64,000 bases of DNA from Rhodophyticola sp017644125 (GTDB lineage Bacteria > Pseudomonadota > Alphaproteobacteria > Rhodobacterales > Rhodobacteraceae). A program made the position numbers and the translations under genes. Of the stretch, positions 1 to 7,405 are shown one piece after another (the first letter of the stretch is position 1; each line of letters begins with the position of its first letter). The notes under the pieces were generated by a model. It saw only the letters and a list, made by a program, of their open reading frames with translations. It ran no database searches and was not told the origin of the DNA. The DNA lies in assembly GCF_042140125.1 (NCBI RefSeq), contig NZ_CP159473.1; one strand, written 5' to 3'.

Positions 1-554
1 GGTCGAACCCCGATCTGGATCCCGAGGAAAGCCGGAGCTTCGATCTGGGCGTGGAGCATGATTTTGGCCGTGGCCGCGTTACGGCCACTCTTTTCTACAC
101 CGAAATCGACAACCTGATCGACTATGTCTTCCCGGTGCCGGATGCCTATGTTCAGATACCCGGCACATCGGTTACCCGCGGTATCGAACTGTCGGGGCAA
201 TACGAGCTGACCGATAACCTCTCTGTCTTCGGGAACTACACCTATACCGACGCGCGCGCCGCCGACGATACGCGCCTGCGCCGGGTGCCCTATCACGACG
301 CCACGCTCGGGATCAGCGGCACATTCGGCACCGGCTGGAGCGCGGATTTCGCCCTTCAGATGGTCCATGATCGCGTCGACCCGGCACCGGTGGAAAACTA
401 CGCGGTCGCCAATGCCAGCATCGGATATCGGGTGAATGAGACGACGGATGTCTATCTGCGCGTGGAAAACCTGTTTGACGAGCAATATCAGGCCATTCGC
501 GGATATGGCACCAGCGACAGGGCGGTCTATCTTGGCCTGCGGTCCCGTTTCTAG
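1..554 (+). CDS. TonB-dependent receptor, BtuB-like, C-terminal part
   Basis: The reading frame is open from the first base, so this is the 3' end of a gene whose start lies outside the window. About 184 residues are visible. They alternate polar and aromatic residues as in outer-membrane beta-strands, and the protein ends in Arg-Phe, the terminal aromatic recognised by the Bam machinery. Near the end, VENLFDEQYQ is typical of the last strands of TonB-dependent siderophore and cobalamin receptors. The downstream genes (binding protein, permease, ATPase, CbiZ, ExbB/ExbD/TonB) point to a corrinoid substrate, so a BtuB role is inferred from context. The following gene begins inside its 3' end. 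Confidence 0.85.
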   Translation, partial: SNPDLDPEESRSFDLGVEHDFGRGRVTATLFYTEIDNLIDYVFPVPDAYVQIPGTSVTRGIELSGQYELTDNLSVFGNYTYTDARAADDTRLRRVPYHDATLGISGTFGTGWSADFALQMVHDRVDPAPVENYAVANASIGYRVNETTDVYLRVENLFDEQYQAIRGYGTSDRAVYLGLRSRF

Positions 555-1377
555 GCGCCTGTCCGGCGCTCTTCTGGCGGTGGCCCTGACGGTCGCCGCC
601 AGCGTGTCGTATGCGGCACCGCCGCAGCGTGTCGTGTCGATGAACCTCTGCACGGATCAGCTTGCAATGATGCTGGCCGCACCGGGACAGTTGATTTCGG
701 TCAGCGATATCGCGTCGGATCCGATGATCTCTCCGATGCATGTCGAGGCCGGGGCCTATCCGTCCAATTCCGGCGGTGCCGAGGAGATCTATCTGCTGAA
801 CCCGGATCTGGTGCTTGCGGGCGTCTATTCCGACCCTGCCGTCGTTTCCATGTTGCGCCGTCTCGGGATCGACGTCGCCCAGATCGACATCGTGACCGGG
901 CTGGATGAGGTGGCCGAGCGTCTCGGCGAAGTCGGCGCGCTTCTGGGGCGGGAGACTGAGGCGCAGGCCGAAATCGCCCGGTTCGAGACGGGTCTGGCCA
1001 TGGTCCGCCACGCGCAGACCAGGCCCAGCGCCGCGTTCTACTATCCCAACGGATACTCGCTCGGCACCGGCACACTGTCCCACGACATTCTGACGACCGC
1101 CGGGTTTCGGCATATCGCCGAAGAAATGGGCCGCAATACCAGCGGCCGGCTGGCGCTTGAGCTTCTGGTGACGGCTGCGCCGGACCTGGTGATCAGCACC
1201 GGCACCTATCCGGGCAACTCCCGATCCGAGGAAATCCTTCGTCATCCGGCGCTGGAAGCGCTCGTTTCGGCGGGGCATCGCCATATCAGCGGGCCCGATT
1301 GGGTCTGCGGCACCCCGCGTGTCCTGACTGCGCTGGCCGACCTGCGCGCGGCGCACCGCGCGATGGAGGTGGAATGA
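532..1377 (+). CDS. btuF: Periplasmic corrinoid-binding protein (BtuF-like)
   Basis: Substrate-binding protein of a class II (BtuF/FepB-type) ABC importer, expected in the periplasm. The mature part starts with PPQRVVSMNLCTDQLA, the usual first strand of this fold. It continues with a region like 'PDLVLAGVYSDPAVVSML' and ends after a GTPRVLTAL segment. I placed the start at TTG 532 because it follows an AGGG motif and gives a compact signal peptide (two Arg, a hydrophobic core, and cleavage near VSYA). ATG 505 in the same frame is an alternative and would lengthen the overlap with the receptor gene. The corrinoid ligand is inferred from the neighbouring cbiZ; iron-chelate binding is the main alternative. 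Confidence 0.82.
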   Translation: MACGPVSRRLSGALLAVALTVAASVSYAAPPQRVVSMNLCTDQLAMMLAAPGQLISVSDIASDPMISPMHVEAGAYPSNSGGAEEIYLLNPDLVLAGVYSDPAVVSMLRRLGIDVAQIDIVTGLDEVAERLGEVGALLGRETEAQAEIARFETGLAMVRHAQTRPSAAFYYPNGYSLGTGTLSHDILTTAGFRHIAEEMGRNTSGRLALELLVTAAPDLVISTGTYPGNSRSEEILRHPALEALVSAGHRHISGPDWVCGTPRVLTALADLRAAHRAMEVE

Positions 1378-2364
1378 ATTCTTTCCCGTCTCCTCGGTAT
1401 CCTGTCGGCCATCGTCGCGACCCTGTTCTGCGCCTCGCTTCTGATCGGGCCGGCGGGGTTCGGCATCGGCGACAGCATCTCCGCCCTGGTACGTGGCGAC
1501 GGCGAGGCCGTGACGCTGGTGATGCGGGAGATCCGCCTGCCCCGCGCGCTTCTGGCGGTGATGATCGGGGTCAGCCTCGGCCTTTCCGGTGCCGCGCTTC
1601 AGGGTTTTCTGCGGAACCCGCTGGCGGAACCCGGGCTGATCGGCGTCACCTCCTCGGCAGCGCTTGGCGCCGTCATCGCGCTGCAAACGGGCTTCGCCGC
1701 CAGCTTTGCGCTCGCGCTTCCGGTTTCGGCTCTGATCGGCGCTTTGGTCTCTGTTCTGCTGCTGCTCCTTCTGGCCGGACCACGTGGCGGATCGCTGACA
1801 CTGATCCTCGCGGGCATCGCGATCAGCGCGCTGGCAGGGGCCTTTCTGTCGCTGGTGCTCAATCTTTCGCCCAATCCGTTCGCGGTAAGCGAGATCGTGT
1901 TCTGGATGCTCGGCTCGCTCTCGGACCGGTCCTTCGACCATGTCCTGATCGCCCTGCCGGTCATGGCCCTTGGCTGGGCGCTTCTTGCGAGCCTCGGGCG
2001 CGGCCTTGATGCGCTGACCCTCGGCCAGGATGCAGCCGCCTCGATGGGCATCCATCTGGGCCGGCTTCGCCTCCGCATGGTGGTGGGCGTCGCCGCCTCC
2101 GTCGGCGCGGCCACTGCCGTGGCGGGCGCCATCGGTTTCGTGGGTCTTGTCGTGCCCCATATCCTGCGCCCGTTTGTCGGCGCGCGCCCCGGTGCGCTTC
2201 TGCCGGCTTCGGCCCTTGGCGGTGCGGCGATGGTGCTGGCCGCCGATATTGCCGTACGCCTGATCCTGCCCGACCGTGATCTGAAACTCGGCGTGTTAAT
2301 GGCGATCATCGGCGCGCCGCTGTTTCTGCACCTGATCTACAAGACACGGAGGCAGATGACATGA
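1378..2364 (+). CDS. btuC: FecCD/BtuC-type ABC permease (start codon anomalous)
   Basis: Membrane subunit of the corrinoid importer. From 1378 the frame gives 328 residues, the normal length for the family. A hydrophobic first helix (LLGILSAIVATLF) is followed by the conserved RLPRALLAVMIGVSLGLSGAALQ-type segment and GLIGVTSSAALGA, and a late GFVGLVVPHILR motif contacts the ATPase. There is no ATG, GTG or TTG in frame before GTG 1510, and starting there would delete the first helix. The ATG at 1374 is one base out of frame. The gene overlaps the ATPase gene by ATGA (2361-2364). Family assignment is secure, but the true start or frame is unresolved (see findings). Confidence 0.82.
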   Translation: MLSRLLGILSAIVATLFCASLLIGPAGFGIGDSISALVRGDGEAVTLVMREIRLPRALLAVMIGVSLGLSGAALQGFLRNPLAEPGLIGVTSSAALGAVIALQTGFAASFALALPVSALIGALVSVLLLLLLAGPRGGSLTLILAGIAISALAGAFLSLVLNLSPNPFAVSEIVFWMLGSLSDRSFDHVLIALPVMALGWALLASLGRGLDALTLGQDAAASMGIHLGRLRLRMVVGVAASVGAATAVAGAIGFVGLVVPHILRPFVGARPGALLPASALGGAAMVLAADIAVRLILPDRDLKLGVLMAIIGAPLFLHLIYKTRRQMT

Positions 2365-3119
2365 CCGCGCTGGCCGTCACGGATCTCACCGTTCTTCGCG
2401 GCGAATGTCCGGTCGTCGATCAGGTGAGCCTGTCCCTGCGGGCCGGGGAGATTACCGGGCTGATCGGCCCCAACGGGGCCGGAAAAACGACCCTGTTGCG
2501 GGCAATTCTGGGTCTTCAGCCCCATTCCGGCACCTCCAGCCTCGCCTCGCTTCCCGCCCGCCAAAGGGCCAGAACAGTCGCCTGGATGCCGCAGAACCGG
2601 GAAATCGCCTGGCCCGTCGCGGTGGAGACCCTTGTCATGCTGGGCCGCGTTCCGCATCTGGCGGGCGGTGCGAAACCCAGCGCCGAGGATCGTGCCGCGA
2701 CGGCCCGCGCCCTTGCGGACATGGCCCTGAACGGGTTCGAAAGCCGCGCGGCGACCGACCTGTCGGGCGGCGAACAGGCCCGGGTTCTGATTGCCCGCGT
2801 TCTGGCGCAGGAAACGCCGATCATTCTGGCCGATGAGCCCATTGCCGGACTCGACCCCGCCTTTCAGATCGCCACGATGCAGATTTTCCGGTGCCTTGCG
2901 GATCAGGGAAAGACGATACTTGCCGCACTTCACGATCTGGGCCTTGCCGCACGCCATTGCACGCGGCTTTTGCTGCTCGACAAGGGTCGCCTCGTTGCCG
3001 ATGGGCCGCCCAGGGACGTGCTGACGCCCGAAAACCTGCACAGCGTTTTCGGGATAGCGGCCCATGTCATGGAAACCGAGCATGGCCTGATTTTCCAGCC
3101 GTTGGAGATCACCCGATGA
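2361..3119 (+). CDS. btuD: Corrinoid ABC importer ATP-binding protein
   Basis: Cytoplasmic ATPase of the FepC/BtuD type, 252 residues. Walker A GPNGAGKTT is at about 36-44, the Q-loop near WMPQNR, the ABC signature LSGGEQ at about 134-139 and Walker B IILADEP at about 154-160, followed by the AGLD D-loop and an ALHDL switch histidine. The start overlaps the permease stop and the stop overlaps the cbiZ start, both as ATGA, so translation is probably coupled through the operon. It pairs with the permease and the signal-peptide-bearing binding protein immediately upstream. Confidence 0.92.
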   Translation: MTALAVTDLTVLRGECPVVDQVSLSLRAGEITGLIGPNGAGKTTLLRAILGLQPHSGTSSLASLPARQRARTVAWMPQNREIAWPVAVETLVMLGRVPHLAGGAKPSAEDRAATARALADMALNGFESRAATDLSGGEQARVLIARVLAQETPIILADEPIAGLDPAFQIATMQIFRCLADQGKTILAALHDLGLAARHCTRLLLLDKGRLVADGPPRDVLTPENLHSVFGIAAHVMETEHGLIFQPLEITR

Positions 3120-3763
3120 TCCGCGTCACCCTGTCCCGCCCGTGGCTGATCGCGGATCTGGCGCAGGAGATGCGCGTGTTGAGCTGGGCACCCCACAGGC
3201 CCGGACTGGTGCTTGCCCGGCAGGTTATCTGGCGGGAGGTGCGCGACGCGGATCTGCCCGAAGGTCTGGACGCGGCGGCATGGCTCACCAGCGAAATGAC
3301 CGCGATAAACCGGGCCGATGCCGTGGCGATGCTGACGTCCCGGAATGTCGGAAAACATAGTCTGATACAGGCAGAATCGGGTGATACCAAGGCCTCCTGC
3401 CTCGCCACGGTGGGCCTGTCGAATGCCGAGCGGGTCGGCCATCGCCAGCCTGTCCTTGCGGAAAGCCATGGCACCGTCAATCTGCTTGTCGCCCTGTCTC
3501 AGGGGCTTGGCACCGCCGCGATGACCGAAGCGATGTCGATCGCCGCAGAGGCCCGAACCGCCGCCATAATTGCCCATGGGCCAGACCTGCCCGAAGGCCC
3601 CGCAACGGGCACCGGCACAGATTGCATCGCCCTGGCCTGCCCCTTTGGAGACCGCGCCTATGCGGGCCTTCATACCGAGATCGGCGAAGTGATCGGGCGC
3701 GCGGTTTATGACGCGGTCGCCCGGGGTACGCGTGACTGGATGACAACGGAGGCCCCGAGATGA
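3116..3763 (+). CDS. cbiZ: Adenosylcobinamide amidohydrolase, CbiZ family
   Basis: CbiZ removes the aminopropanol side chain of adenosylcobinamide (or pseudo-B12) to give adenosylcobyric acid, allowing imported incomplete corrinoids to be rebuilt into the cell's own cobamide. At 215 residues the length suits the family. Supporting segments are an early RVLSWAP strand, AMLTSRNVG, CLATVGLSNAERVG and a C-terminal TAAIIAHGP...ATGTGTDCIALACP block that resembles the conserved end of CbiZ proteins. It lies between the importer ATPase and a second binding-protein-like gene, with ATGA overlaps on both sides. This gene is the strongest evidence that the operon handles corrinoids rather than siderophores. 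No cobS, cobU or cobT lies in the window. Confidence 0.87.
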   Translation: MIRVTLSRPWLIADLAQEMRVLSWAPHRPGLVLARQVIWREVRDADLPEGLDAAAWLTSEMTAINRADAVAMLTSRNVGKHSLIQAESGDTKASCLATVGLSNAERVGHRQPVLAESHGTVNLLVALSQGLGTAAMTEAMSIAAEARTAAIIAHGPDLPEGPATGTGTDCIALACPFGDRAYAGLHTEIGEVIGRAVYDAVARGTRDWMTTEAPR

Positions 3764-4563
3764 AAGCCTTCCCGCCCGGGCGGATCGTCTGCCTGACCGA
3801 AGAGACGGTCGAAACGCTTTACCTGCTGGGCGAGGATCACCGCATCGTCGGAGTGACGGGTTATGCCGTCCGCCCACCTCAGGTGCGGCAGGAAAAGCCG
3901 CGGGTCGGCGCCTTCACGTCTGCCGATATCCCCAAGATCCTCGCCCTGGAGCCTGATCTCGTTCTGACCTTCTCCGATCTTCAGGCCGATATCGTCGCGC
4001 AGCTGATCCGCGAGGGGGTGGCCGTGCATGCGTTCAACCAGCGCGACATTTCCGGCATTCTGGCCATGATCCGCACGCTGGGCGCTCTGGTCGGTGCGGG
4101 CGCCAAGGCCAAGGCGCTGGCAGCAAGGTTCGAGGCGCGGCTTCAACGTCTCCGCGACAGGCCCCGCCCCGCCCGACCGAGGGTCTATTTCGAGGAATGG
4201 GACGACCCGCCGATTTCCGGCATCGCCTGGGTCAGCCAGTTGATCGAAATCGCGGGCGGCATCGATGTCTTTGCCCATCTGAGCGGCGAACCCGCCGCCA
4301 GAAATCGCATTATCGACCCGAAAGAGGTGATCGATGCCGCCCCCGACGTGATCATCGCAAGCTGGTGCGGCAAGAAAGTCCGCCCGGAACGGATTGCGGA
4401 CCGCCCCGGCTGGCAGGACATACCGGCGGTGAGAGCAGGCCGGATCGCCGAGATCAAATCTCCGCTGATCCTGCAACCGGGCCCCGCGGCGCTGGGCGAC
4501 GGGCTGGACGCAATCGAGAAGATCCTTTGGGGTGACTATTCAGGAAAAAGGGCGCGCGCATGA
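3760..4563 (+). CDS. BtuF-like cobalamin-binding protein without signal peptide
   Basis: A 267-residue protein of the BtuF/periplasmic-binding fold. It has an N-terminal GRIVCLTEETVETLYLLG strand-helix, VGAFTSADIPKILALEPDLVL, and a C-terminal lobe with APDVIIASWCGKK. It begins directly with MKAFPPGRIVCL: there is no hydrophobic export signal, and the start is fixed by the ATGA overlap with cbiZ. It therefore looks cytoplasmic, unlike the first binding protein at 532-1377. Position next to CbiZ suggests a corrinoid-handling or delivery role, but that is inference. It overlaps exbB by ATGA. Confidence 0.8.
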   Translation: MKAFPPGRIVCLTEETVETLYLLGEDHRIVGVTGYAVRPPQVRQEKPRVGAFTSADIPKILALEPDLVLTFSDLQADIVAQLIREGVAVHAFNQRDISGILAMIRTLGALVGAGAKAKALAARFEARLQRLRDRPRPARPRVYFEEWDDPPISGIAWVSQLIEIAGGIDVFAHLSGEPAARNRIIDPKEVIDAAPDVIIASWCGKKVRPERIADRPGWQDIPAVRAGRIAEIKSPLILQPGPAALGDGLDAIEKILWGDYSGKRARA

Positions 4564-5183
4564 CCGATCTTGTCGAGTTTCTGAGCCGGGGCGGTCCCGC
4601 GCTCTGGGCCATCGCCGCGCTGTCTGTCGTCACTCTGGCGCTGATCTTCTGGAAAATCTGGCAGTTGGCGCAGATGGGCGCCTGGTCCGACGGCACCCAG
4701 ACCGACGAGGCGATCGGGCATTGGCAGGGCGGCGATGCGGCATCCGGTTTGCGCCATATCAGCGGACGCAGATCCCTGCGGGCGCAGATGGCCGTTGCCG
4801 CGATGGAGGCGCGTCAGGATCCCGGCCTGACGGCGGAGGCCGCCCGCGAAGAAACGACCCGTATTGCGAAATCCCTGCTGTCCGACGCGCGCGGCGCGCT
4901 TCGCGCATTGGAGCTTATCGCGACGATTGCGCCTCTGTTGGGCCTGTTAGGCACTGTTTTGGGCATGATTGCCGCGTTTCAGGCACTTCAGGTCGCGGGC
5001 ACACGCGCCGACCCGGCCACGCTTGCCGGTGGCATCTGGGAGGCGCTTCTGACAACCGCCGCCGGGATGGCCGTCGCGATCCCGGCCTCGATGGCTCTGA
5101 CATGGTTCGAAACTGTCGTGGATCGGGTGCAGGCGGATATGGAGGATGCCGCCACGCGCATCTTCACGCGGGGGCCGCGATGA
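4560..5183 (+). CDS. exbB: ExbB/TolQ-type proton channel subunit
   Basis: Inner-membrane MotA/TolQ/ExbB family protein of 207 residues. It forms the pentameric stator that, with ExbD, uses the proton gradient to energise TonB. One N-terminal transmembrane segment spans about residues 14-34. The conserved membrane-proximal block APLLGLLGTVLGMI lies around 125-138, followed by the last helix with TTAAGMAVAIPASMAL. That layout of three helices is normal for ExbB. It is the first gene of an exbB-exbD-exbD-tonB run embedded in the corrinoid operon, which suggests a TonB system dedicated to the receptor at the left edge. Confidence 0.92.
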   Translation: MTDLVEFLSRGGPALWAIAALSVVTLALIFWKIWQLAQMGAWSDGTQTDEAIGHWQGGDAASGLRHISGRRSLRAQMAVAAMEARQDPGLTAEAAREETTRIAKSLLSDARGALRALELIATIAPLLGLLGTVLGMIAAFQALQVAGTRADPATLAGGIWEALLTTAAGMAVAIPASMALTWFETVVDRVQADMEDAATRIFTRGPR

Positions 5184-5560
5184 GCTTTCAGTTCGCCCGG
5201 ACAAGACCCAGCCGCCGCCCCAGCCTGACGCCGATGATCGACGTCGTGTTCCTGCTTCTGGTGTTTTTCATGCTGGCCGCCCGGTTCGGTCAGGACGGCG
5301 CGTTGCCATTGAGCCTTGCAGGGTCGGGCAGCACCTATTCCGGCCCGCCGCGGCTGGTCGATGTCCTTCCGGAAGGGCAACGTCTGAACGGGCAGGCCGG
5401 AGAGGTTGCGGAAATCGTGGCCCGGCTGAATGACCTGACTGACCGGCCGGATGACACCGTCGTCTTGCGCGCGGTCGACGGTGCCAGCCTGCAACGCCTG
5501 GTCACGCTGATGTCCGCACTGGAACAGGCCGGCTTCACCCGCCTGGTGCTGGTCGAATGA
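5180..5560 (+). CDS. exbD: ExbD-type biopolymer transport protein, with channel Asp
   Basis: 126-residue ExbD/TolR family protein with a short cytoplasmic N-terminus, one transmembrane helix and a periplasmic domain. The helix begins SLTPMIDVVFLLLVFFML, and Asp21 (codon 5240-5242) is the position known in ExbD as the protonatable residue needed for channel function. The start is set by the ATGA overlap with exbB and the stop overlaps the next exbD by ATGA. This copy should be functional in proton coupling, in contrast to its neighbour. Confidence 0.9.
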   Translation: MSFQFARTRPSRRPSLTPMIDVVFLLLVFFMLAARFGQDGALPLSLAGSGSTYSGPPRLVDVLPEGQRLNGQAGEVAEIVARLNDLTDRPDDTVVLRAVDGASLQRLVTLMSALEQAGFTRLVLVE

Positions 5561-5937
5561 TCTCCTTCGGCCAACCCTCCCGTCGCCCCCGCGGCGAAGC
5601 GATCGTTCCGATGATCAACGTGGTGTTCCTGCTGCTGATCTTCTTTCTGATGACCGCGCAGATCGCCCCGCCCGACCCGCTGGACGTGACCCCGCCCAGT
5701 GCTGCGGCCACCCCGGCCGATCCCGCGCCAGACACGCTTTACATCGATGCGAACGGCGCACTGGCGTATGAAATACACCAGAACGACGCCGTGTTCGCGG
5801 CACTTGCCATGCGGGAGCCCGGGCCGCTGACACTCCGCGCGGATGCGGCGTTGCCGGCACGCGATCTTGCGCGCATTCTGCCCCGTCTTGCGGCAATCGG
5901 GATCACGGACATCGCGCTTGTGACGGAGGCGCCATGA
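5557..5937 (+). CDS. exbD: Second ExbD-type protein, channel Asp replaced by Asn
   Basis: Also 126 residues and the same architecture as the preceding ExbD, with a periplasmic domain that has diverged. The helix starts VPMINVVFLLLIFFLM, so residue 21 is Asn (codon 5617-5619 AAC) where ExbD normally has the essential Asp. The rest of the helix is well conserved, so the gene does not look decayed. It may form a heterodimer with the first ExbD, giving one proton-active and one inactive arm per stator; this is inference. Overlaps with both neighbours are ATGA. Confidence 0.88.
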   Translation: MISFGQPSRRPRGEAIVPMINVVFLLLIFFLMTAQIAPPDPLDVTPPSAAATPADPAPDTLYIDANGALAYEIHQNDAVFAALAMREPGPLTLRADAALPARDLARILPRLAAIGITDIALVTEAP

Positions 5938-6890
5938 ACAGGCTGCTTCAGACCTTTGCCTTTCTGACCGTTTCGGTTGCCGTTCACGCCGCCGTCTTCG
6001 TCCAGCTTTCCGATGGCGCAGCCTCGCGCGCAGGCCCGTCGGGCGCCGCGGAGACGACGTTTCAGGCCGCATCGGGCGAGATGGCCGAACTGGTCGCGCG
6101 CTGGACCACGCCGCCGGATGTGGCGCAGCCCTCTGCTCTTGCGCCCCCAAGCCTCGCACAGCTGCCCGTTCCACCAACGCCGACCGACGCGGCGCCGAGA
6201 CCGGCCATGCCGGATGCGCTGCGCCAGCCGGTCCTGCCGGAACCTGTGCCGACAGTGCCGAACGCCGAGACGCGGCTCAGCAGCTTGCCCGATATCCGTG
6301 TTGCAAATCTGACAAGTCCGGAGCTTCAGAGCGCGCCGCAAACGGCCCTGCCGCCGCCCGAGATGGTCCGCCGCGCCGCGCGGCCCGAGTTGGCGCCCCC
6401 GCCGATGTCGGACACGGCACCCGGACCTGTGCCCGACGCCACATCGCCCCTCGCCGTTGCCCACTCGGACCGTCCCGTGGCCCGCCCGGAACGGCCCGAG
6501 GCCCCCGCACCGGCCATGGCGGCGCAAGCCCGGCAAACCGCCGGGGAGCAACCCGGTGACGCCGCGCGGGGCAATGTCCGGCAAGCCTCCGACACCACGA
6601 TATCCGCATCACAACGGCAAAGCCTCGTGGCGCGTTGGGGGGCACAGATCGAAGCCCGTATCGAGCGCCGAAGACCAAATGTCGGCGGGCAGCAGGGGGC
6701 CGTGACCCTGCGCCTGAACATCGGACGGGACGGGCATTTGCAGAGCCTGGCGCTCATCCAGTCCTCGGGCAATCCCGAGATCGACGAGGCGGGCATCAGG
6801 GCCGTCCGGAGGGCGGGCCGATTTCCCGCAGCGCCTGATGGCCTCTCGGAGCAGAGCTATCGGTTCGATCTGCCGATCCGGTTTCGCTGA
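5934..6890 (+). CDS. tonB: TonB family energy transducer
   Basis: 318 residues. An N-terminal membrane anchor (LLQTFAFLTVSVAVHAAVFV) is followed by a long Pro- and Ala-rich periplasmic linker (about residues 50-220). The C-terminal domain, GAVTLRLNIGRDGHL to the end, matches the TonB_C fold including a PEIDEAGIRAVRRAGRFPAAP segment. It links the ExbB/ExbD stator to outer-membrane receptors and is last in the operon. A strong hairpin follows at 6899-6932. The linker is highly GC-rich and low in complexity, which explains the many spurious antisense reading frames over it. Confidence 0.9.
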   Translation: MNRLLQTFAFLTVSVAVHAAVFVQLSDGAASRAGPSGAAETTFQAASGEMAELVARWTTPPDVAQPSALAPPSLAQLPVPPTPTDAAPRPAMPDALRQPVLPEPVPTVPNAETRLSSLPDIRVANLTSPELQSAPQTALPPPEMVRRAARPELAPPPMSDTAPGPVPDATSPLAVAHSDRPVARPERPEAPAPAMAAQARQTAGEQPGDAARGNVRQASDTTISASQRQSLVARWGAQIEARIERRRPNVGGQQGAVTLRLNIGRDGHLQSLALIQSSGNPEIDEAGIRAVRRAGRFPAAPDGLSEQSYRFDLPIRFR

Positions 6891-6898
6891 CCGCAACA

Positions 6899-6932
6899 GA
6901 AACGGGGCGATGAATCTGCACCGCCCCGTTTC
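6899..6932. terminator. Stem-loop between convergent tonB and 6955-7281 gene
   Basis: An 11-bp perfect stem (GAAACGGGGCG at 6899-6909 pairing with CGCCCCGTTTC at 6922-6932) with a 12-nt loop sits 8 bases after the tonB stop. It also lies just past the end of the minus-strand gene. There is a short T run inside the right arm but no long one after it. Placement between convergent genes suggests a bidirectional terminator. Confidence 0.75.
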
Positions 6933-6954
6933 AAACCCGTTTCAAGACCGCGCA

Positions 6955-7281
6955 TCAGTCAGTGGCGTCAATATACATCGCCGCCAGTTCCGCAGTCGTA
7001 TAGTCGGCCGGATTCACACCCAGATAGGCCGCCAGCTGGGCATTGCCGCCATTTGCGCTCCGGTTCTGGGTCGACACGGTTTCGGGCCCGTCCTGGAGGA
7101 TGTGACGGATCGCGATGGCATCGTCATCGGACATCGCGTTGGAAAGCTGGATCAGCTCGGCGGTGGTATAGACACCGGGCTCGACACCAAGCGAAGCCGC
7201 TAGTTGCGCATCATTCGCGACGGCGGGAACGGCGAGGGTCAGGGCCAGTGCGGCACCAAGGGGAAGGATCATGCGTGTCAT
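6955..7281 (-). CDS. Small exported protein with two internal repeats, function unknown
   Basis: 108 residues. A clear signal peptide (MTRMILPLGAALALTLAVPAVA) precedes a short mature protein built of two copies of a motif. The first copy is DAQLAASLGVEPGVYTTAEL, the second NAQLAAYLGVNPADYTTAEL, separated by an acidic stretch and a Gln/Asn/Gly-rich linker. The start at 7281 is preceded by a GGAGA motif; a longer in-frame start at 7308 is less likely. I do not recognise a characterised family. A copy of a 19-bp palindrome also found before the araC-type gene lies about 105 bp upstream, so the two genes may share control. Confidence 0.7.
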   Translation of the reverse strand: MTRMILPLGAALALTLAVPAVANDAQLAASLGVEPGVYTTAELIQLSNAMSDDDAIAIRHILQDGPETVSTQNRSANGGNAQLAAYLGVNPADYTTAELAAMYIDATD

Positions 7282-7386
7282 TGTCTTTTCTCCGACATTT
7301 CCGGGCAAACCGGTCTGATCTGCCCTCCATGACCTGAAGATGGGCCGGAGACGGCGGTAAAACTTGAACCCATCGATCCAGTTTTT

Positions 7387-7405
7387 GAACCAAACCGTTT
7401 AGTTT
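7387..7405. promoter_or_regulatory. 19-bp palindromic operator candidate, copy 1
   Basis: The sequence GAACCAAACCGTTTAGTTT has 7 of 9 symmetric base pairs. It matches copy 2 (8300-8318) at 16 of 19 positions, and two of the three differences are compensatory (G-C changed to A-T in both arms), which keeps the dyad. It overlaps the stop codon of the AraC-type gene and lies about 105 bp upstream of the small exported protein gene. Confidence 0.55.

Noticed and set aside
313..2160. Long open frame on the minus strand opposite the receptor, btuF and btuC
   Set aside because: Its product is rich in Arg, His, Gly and Gln with no motif, a usual antisense shadow of GC-rich coding DNA; the plus-strand genes are clear.
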